From: Lachnospiraceae bacterium
GTDB taxonomy: Bacteria > Bacillota > Clostridia > Lachnospirales > Lachnospiraceae
DNA length: 64,000 nucleotides
NCBI GenBank assembly: GCA_017618195.1
Contig: JAFZUW010000067.1
Coordinates: 85,938 to 149,937, forward strand
Reading direction: 5' to 3'
Part shown: positions 61,701 through 64,000 of the stretch, piece by piece
How the letters are laid out: each line of letters opens with the position of its first letter
Numbering within the stretch: position 1 is the first letter of the stretch
The notes under the pieces: generated by a model
What the model saw: the letters and a program-made list of their open reading frames with translations, nothing else
Told to the model about the DNA's origin: nothing
The model's database searches: none
Program-made: the position numbers and the translations under genes

Positions 61701-64000
61701 TTTACCCTTGCAAAGATAAGTCATGAGTTTGATTCTGCGACCTTAATCAACTGTATCCATTCTTTTGGTGATTGGAGCGTTACGACTGAGTCTACCTGTA
61801 CGAAAACAGGTGTGGAGACCCGCGTCTGCAAGTATTGCGGCGAGACCGAAACCCGCGATGTTGACAAGAAACTTCATACTCCCGGCGAATCTCATATTGA
61901 GAATGAGATTGCTGCAACATGCTCAGAGGACGGTTCTTACGATGTTGTTGTAAGATGTGCAGTTTGTAAGGAGATTATTTATTCAAACAACCATGTAATT
62001 CCGAAGTATCCTTCGGTTGAGGTTACCGAGATTGAGCCCCGCGCGGATGTGATTTTAAATGATATTAATAACGGTTTTGAAACTCTTCCGAAAATGATCG
62101 GAGAGTTGAATTCAGAGCGTTTGTTTGGTGCAATTGATCCGGAACAGGCAACTTTTGATGCTTACAAAGACTGGATGTGTGACTATCGTGTAACATTCAA
62201 CGATTCCTTTGAGAAGGATTCATTTGGTCTTTTCGGCGAATACAGCGGTTACGGAAACGATTACAGCATTGCGTTCCTTTTCCCGAACGATGCGGCTGCA
62301 GGAGAAAGCGTATACCTTCTTCAGGCTGCCGGCCTCGGTGAAGTAACTTACAACGACATGCTGAACAATATCGAGTCGTTTGATTGCGGTTTGTTCAATG
62401 TTAATGCGGCAAATGTGGGTAAATCGATCACGGTTGAGCTTGTTATCTGGAATGCTGCAGACAGTTCTGATTCAGCATTTACCCTTGCATCGGTAAACTA
62501 TACGTTTGATTCAACGACGGTGATCAATTGTATCCATTCCTTTGGCAATTGGGAATTGACGACGAAACCTTCCTGTACTGAGGCCGGTGAAGAGACCCGT
62601 ATTTGTGAGCATTGCGGAATTTCCGAGACGAGAGAGGTTTCCGGCCTCGGCCATGATTTAGTTCACCATGATGCTAAGGCACCCACCTGCTCGGAAATCG
62701 GTTGGGAAGCTTATGACACCTGCTCGAGATGTGATTACACGACATACGTTGAGATCCCGGCTTTGGACCACGATCTGGTTCACCACAACGCTCAGGCAGC
62801 AACTTGCACCGAAAAGGGTTGGAATGCATACGATACCTGCTCAAGATGCGATTACACAACTTATGTAGAGATTCCTGCACTTGATCACGATCTGGTTCAC
62901 CACAACGCTCAGGCCGCAAACTGCACCGAAAAGGGCTGGAATGCTTACGATACCTGCTCGAGATGCGATTACACAACTTATGTAGAGATTCCTGCTCTTG
63001 ATCACGATCTGGTTCACCACGATGCTAAGGCGCCCACCTGCACGGAAATCGGTTGGGAAGCTTACGATACCTGCTCAAGATGTGACTACACGACGTATGT
63101 TGAGCTCCCGGCATTGGATCACGATCTGGTTCATCACAACGCACAGGCAGCAAACTGTACAGAGATCGGCTGGAATGCTTACGATACCTGCTCTAGATGC
63201 GATTACACTACATATGTTGAGATTCCGGCTTTGGACCACAATCTGGTTCACCACGATGCTAAGGCACCTACCTGCACGGAAATCGGTTGGGAAGCTTACG
63301 ATACCTGCTCGAGATGTGATTACACGACATACGTTGAGATCCCGGCTTTGGACCACGATCTGGTTCACCACGATGCTAAGGCACCTACCTGCACGGAAAT
63401 CGGTTGGAATGCTTACGACACCTGCTCTAGATGTGACTACACAACTTATGTAGAGATTCCTGCCCTTGATCACAATCTGGTTCACCATGATGCTAAGGCA
63501 CCTACCTGCACGGAAATCGGTTGGGAAGCTTATGATACCTGCTCGAGATGCGACTACACGACGTATGTTGAGATCCCGGCACTGAACCACGATTTGGTTC
63601 ACCATGATGCGCAGGCTCCGACTTGCACAGAGATCGGTTGGGAAGCTTACGATACCTGCTCGAGATGCGATTACACTACATACGTTGAGATTCCGGCTCT
63701 TGATCACGATCTGGTTCACCACGATGCTAAGGCACCTACCTGTACAGAGATTGGTTGGAATTCCTACGATACCTGCTCGAGATGTGATTACACAACTTGT
63801 GTAGAGATCCCGGCATTGGATCACGATCTGGTTCACCACAACGCACAGGCAGCAACTTGTACAGAGATTGGCTGGAATGCATACGATACCTGCTCGAGAT
63901 GCGATTACACGACGTATGTTGAGATCCCGGCTTTGGACCACGATCTGGTTCACCACGATGCTAAGGCACCTACCTGCACGGAAATCGGTTGGGAAGCTTA
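58761..64000 (+). CDS. giant secreted protein with CxxC-type repeats (3' end cut)
   Basis: Open from the ATG at 58761 to the window edge, at least 1746 codons. GGAGG lies 5 nt upstream. Signal peptide LKRKALVVLCALMLSVIMFPAAASA. Residues ~15-480 match the C-terminal region of giant 2 (FCGWYDAADTTFS; ALVAITQMFSSKQSLSSGDLY; TLYIRAYLVYKDK). Next come three modules of the giant-2 type (from ~60565, 61240 and 62020; SFG(L/F)(F/Y)G.Y, GEA/CVYLLQAAGL, CG(V/L)FN) each followed by Cys-rich pieces (PTCTKTGVETRVCEYCGETETR). From 62652 a 39-residue repeat runs to the edge. So it is a reshuffled paralogue of giant 2, with the end and any wall anchor out of view. Confidence 0.85.
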   Translation, partial: MQFALKRKALVVLCALMLSVIMFPAAASAGDDADDSYVVSLTAVSKDGASSVAKVSGGGEYSDKEKATVIAYPRVNYVFCGWYDAADTTFSNSLSDSADYTFSVTKDRDLVALYERNTSAFCNLEVFGSKYMVNNSSQIGSYSKRFNSGEKMFLSYTDDAMEFRYWVDKSGNIVSTAKDYSFILSGDTSILAYYTPLEDHPDRAVVYFRNAYNQLFSTRTYSVSDNIDFPNLIPIKMGSVFKGWYIADANGNPSKTEATTESIHAAMVEKNAIVIVPDYYESNELYTLNIEYTDGDSAVADSVSESIAIGEVKVVNAPEVSEYTFAYWMLEDQIISYDKKVSIRRGNTDTVTLKAVYSKEAVEQDALVAITQMFSSKQSLSSGDLYVISTIMQFYVPNDCVLSKSGFVYGTNGSLFGGEDASDNLVLGGADVYEKESGISQRRGIYTYNLTTSDPGRTLYIRAYLVYKDKDRVLHTIYTDVRSCSYKSMNGVTCKVTFLGDQDSVLQSTDVLYGSKPVYEGDVPEKQADDEFTYTFAGWTPAITFATEDAVYKAVFEAVPIPAPEPPAAEVTSAAAKENIQLTNIADMSPDTKTVRAVSALYAFKALDPAADVAKYYDGWKSDFRVSFDRNIEVGSFGFYGAYDGYGTGYEAAFLSPASFSQGEALMLLQAAGLTEVTYYDVHKNIEEFICGVFNLEESNLGTKMRVELVIWEDGTDASEGIVIAAEEYTFDAVTQLDCIHSFGEWAVTTEPTCTKTGVETRVCEYCGETETRDVEKKQHTPAESHTENVIPATCTSDGSYDVVVRCAVCKEIIYSNSHVIPKYPSVEVSGLDPRTDVILNDIHNGFAPLPKSIAHLNAECLFNAIIPEEATYNAYKDWMCDYRVTFDDSFENGSFGLFGEYSGYGNDYSIAFLFPNDAAAGECVYLLQAAGLGEVTYNDMLNNIESFDCGLFNVNAANVGKLITVELVIWNPADGSDTAFTLAKISHEFDSATLINCIHSFGDWSVTTESTCTKTGVETRVCKYCGETETRDVDKKLHTPGESHIENEIAATCSEDGSYDVVVRCAVCKEIIYSNNHVIPKYPSVEVTEIEPRADVILNDINNGFETLPKMIGELNSERLFGAIDPEQATFDAYKDWMCDYRVTFNDSFEKDSFGLFGEYSGYGNDYSIAFLFPNDAAAGESVYLLQAAGLGEVTYNDMLNNIESFDCGLFNVNAANVGKSITVELVIWNAADSSDSAFTLASVNYTFDSTTVINCIHSFGNWELTTKPSCTEAGEETRICEHCGISETREVSGLGHDLVHHDAKAPTCSEIGWEAYDTCSRCDYTTYVEIPALDHDLVHHNAQAATCTEKGWNAYDTCSRCDYTTYVEIPALDHDLVHHNAQAANCTEKGWNAYDTCSRCDYTTYVEIPALDHDLVHHDAKAPTCTEIGWEAYDTCSRCDYTTYVELPALDHDLVHHNAQAANCTEIGWNAYDTCSRCDYTTYVEIPALDHNLVHHDAKAPTCTEIGWEAYDTCSRCDYTTYVEIPALDHDLVHHDAKAPTCTEIGWNAYDTCSRCDYTTYVEIPALDHNLVHHDAKAPTCTEIGWEAYDTCSRCDYTTYVEIPALNHDLVHHDAQAPTCTEIGWEAYDTCSRCDYTTYVEIPALDHDLVHHDAKAPTCTEIGWNSYDTCSRCDYTTCVEIPALDHDLVHHNAQAATCTEIGWNAYDTCSRCDYTTYVEIPALDHDLVHHDAKAPTCTEIGWEA
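61240..62525 (+). repeat. large tandem duplication in giant 3 (period ~777 bp)
   Basis: Modules at 61240-61750 and 62020-62525 with their Cys-rich neighbours are near copies. A 109-nt block is identical at 61539-61647 and 62316-62424, 777 bp apart. Confidence 0.85.
62652..64000 (+). repeat. 117-bp (39-codon) tandem repeat array, 11.5 copies visible
   Basis: Units start every 117 bp (62652, 62769, 62886, 63003, 63120, 63237, 63354, 63471, 63588, 63705, 63822, 63939). Consensus: HDLVHH-(D/N)A(K/Q)A, then C, 10 residues, C-S-R-C, then DYTTYVEIPALD. Three Cys and three His per unit suggest a metal-bound or disulphide fold. The array continues past the window. Confidence 0.95.

Noticed and set aside
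63075-63956. Antisense open frame through the 117-bp repeats
   Set aside because: Periodic only because the plus-strand repeats are; the plus frame continues from a signal peptide and has clear protein constraint.
62652-64000. CRISPR array
   Set aside because: Units are 117 bp, contiguous, without unique spacers, and in frame within a secreted protein.

Overview
The window reads as a chromosomal segment of a mid-GC Clostridia-type Gram-positive bacterium, most likely Lachnospiraceae or a close relative. The reasons are strong AGGAGG-type ribosome binding sites, a fused SecDF, DegV, LuxS, a Gram-positive RecJ, Sec signal peptides on very large surface proteins, lipoboxes, and U-tailed hairpin terminators after most operons. 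No species can be named from sequence alone. No tRNA, rRNA, CRISPR array, insertion sequence or prophage was seen.

Layout. 1-2471: NAD salvage operon (Nudix/NrtR-like protein, nicotinamidase, nicotinate phosphoribosyltransferase). 2472-3318: structured intergenic DNA, a 21-codon aldo/keto-reductase fossil and a glyoxalase-fold gene. 3356-6853 (minus): aconitase-family hydratase and NADP isocitrate dehydrogenase behind a perfect TTGACA-17-TATAAT promoter. 7140-12908: mixed genes including a WYL regulator fused to a HAD phosphatase, a GNAT gene overlapping it tail to tail by 129 bp, a CYTH protein, a MinD-like protein without a Walker A motif, and DegV. 13161-22643: housekeeping genes secDF, recJ, pyrC, pyrF, leuS and luxS. 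22844-29058: a 2-hydroxyacid dehydrogenase, then a polyamine transport operon (XRE-cupin regulator, potA, potB, potC, potD) whose PotA carries an unusual tandem repeat inserted in its TOBE domain.

29295-38209 is an accessory signalling and cell-surface locus: small HTH protein, membrane protein, six-hairpin-like lipoprotein, a 1197-residue fusion of a GT2 glycosyltransferase with a Ser/Thr kinase and an external sensor-like domain, a neighbouring pseudokinase with the same kind of sensor domain, and two unknown proteins. 38357-39037 is a GntR/FadR-type regulator.

39289-44126 and 53313-64000 hold three giant secreted proteins. Two end in their own very short downstream gene (33 and 36 codons), and the two peptides share a sequence pattern. 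The third giant runs off the window inside an array of 117-bp (39-residue) His/Cys-rich repeats. Between them lie conserved genes: an ABC-F ATPase, a membrane-anchored unknown, NAD(P)HX repair enzyme, CBS/CorC protein, rlmH, a eukaryote-type hisA, an unknown, and serS.

The best candidates for undescribed biology are the giant-protein/short-peptide pairs, the glycosyltransferase-kinase-sensor fusion with its pseudokinase partner, and the repeat insertion inside PotA.
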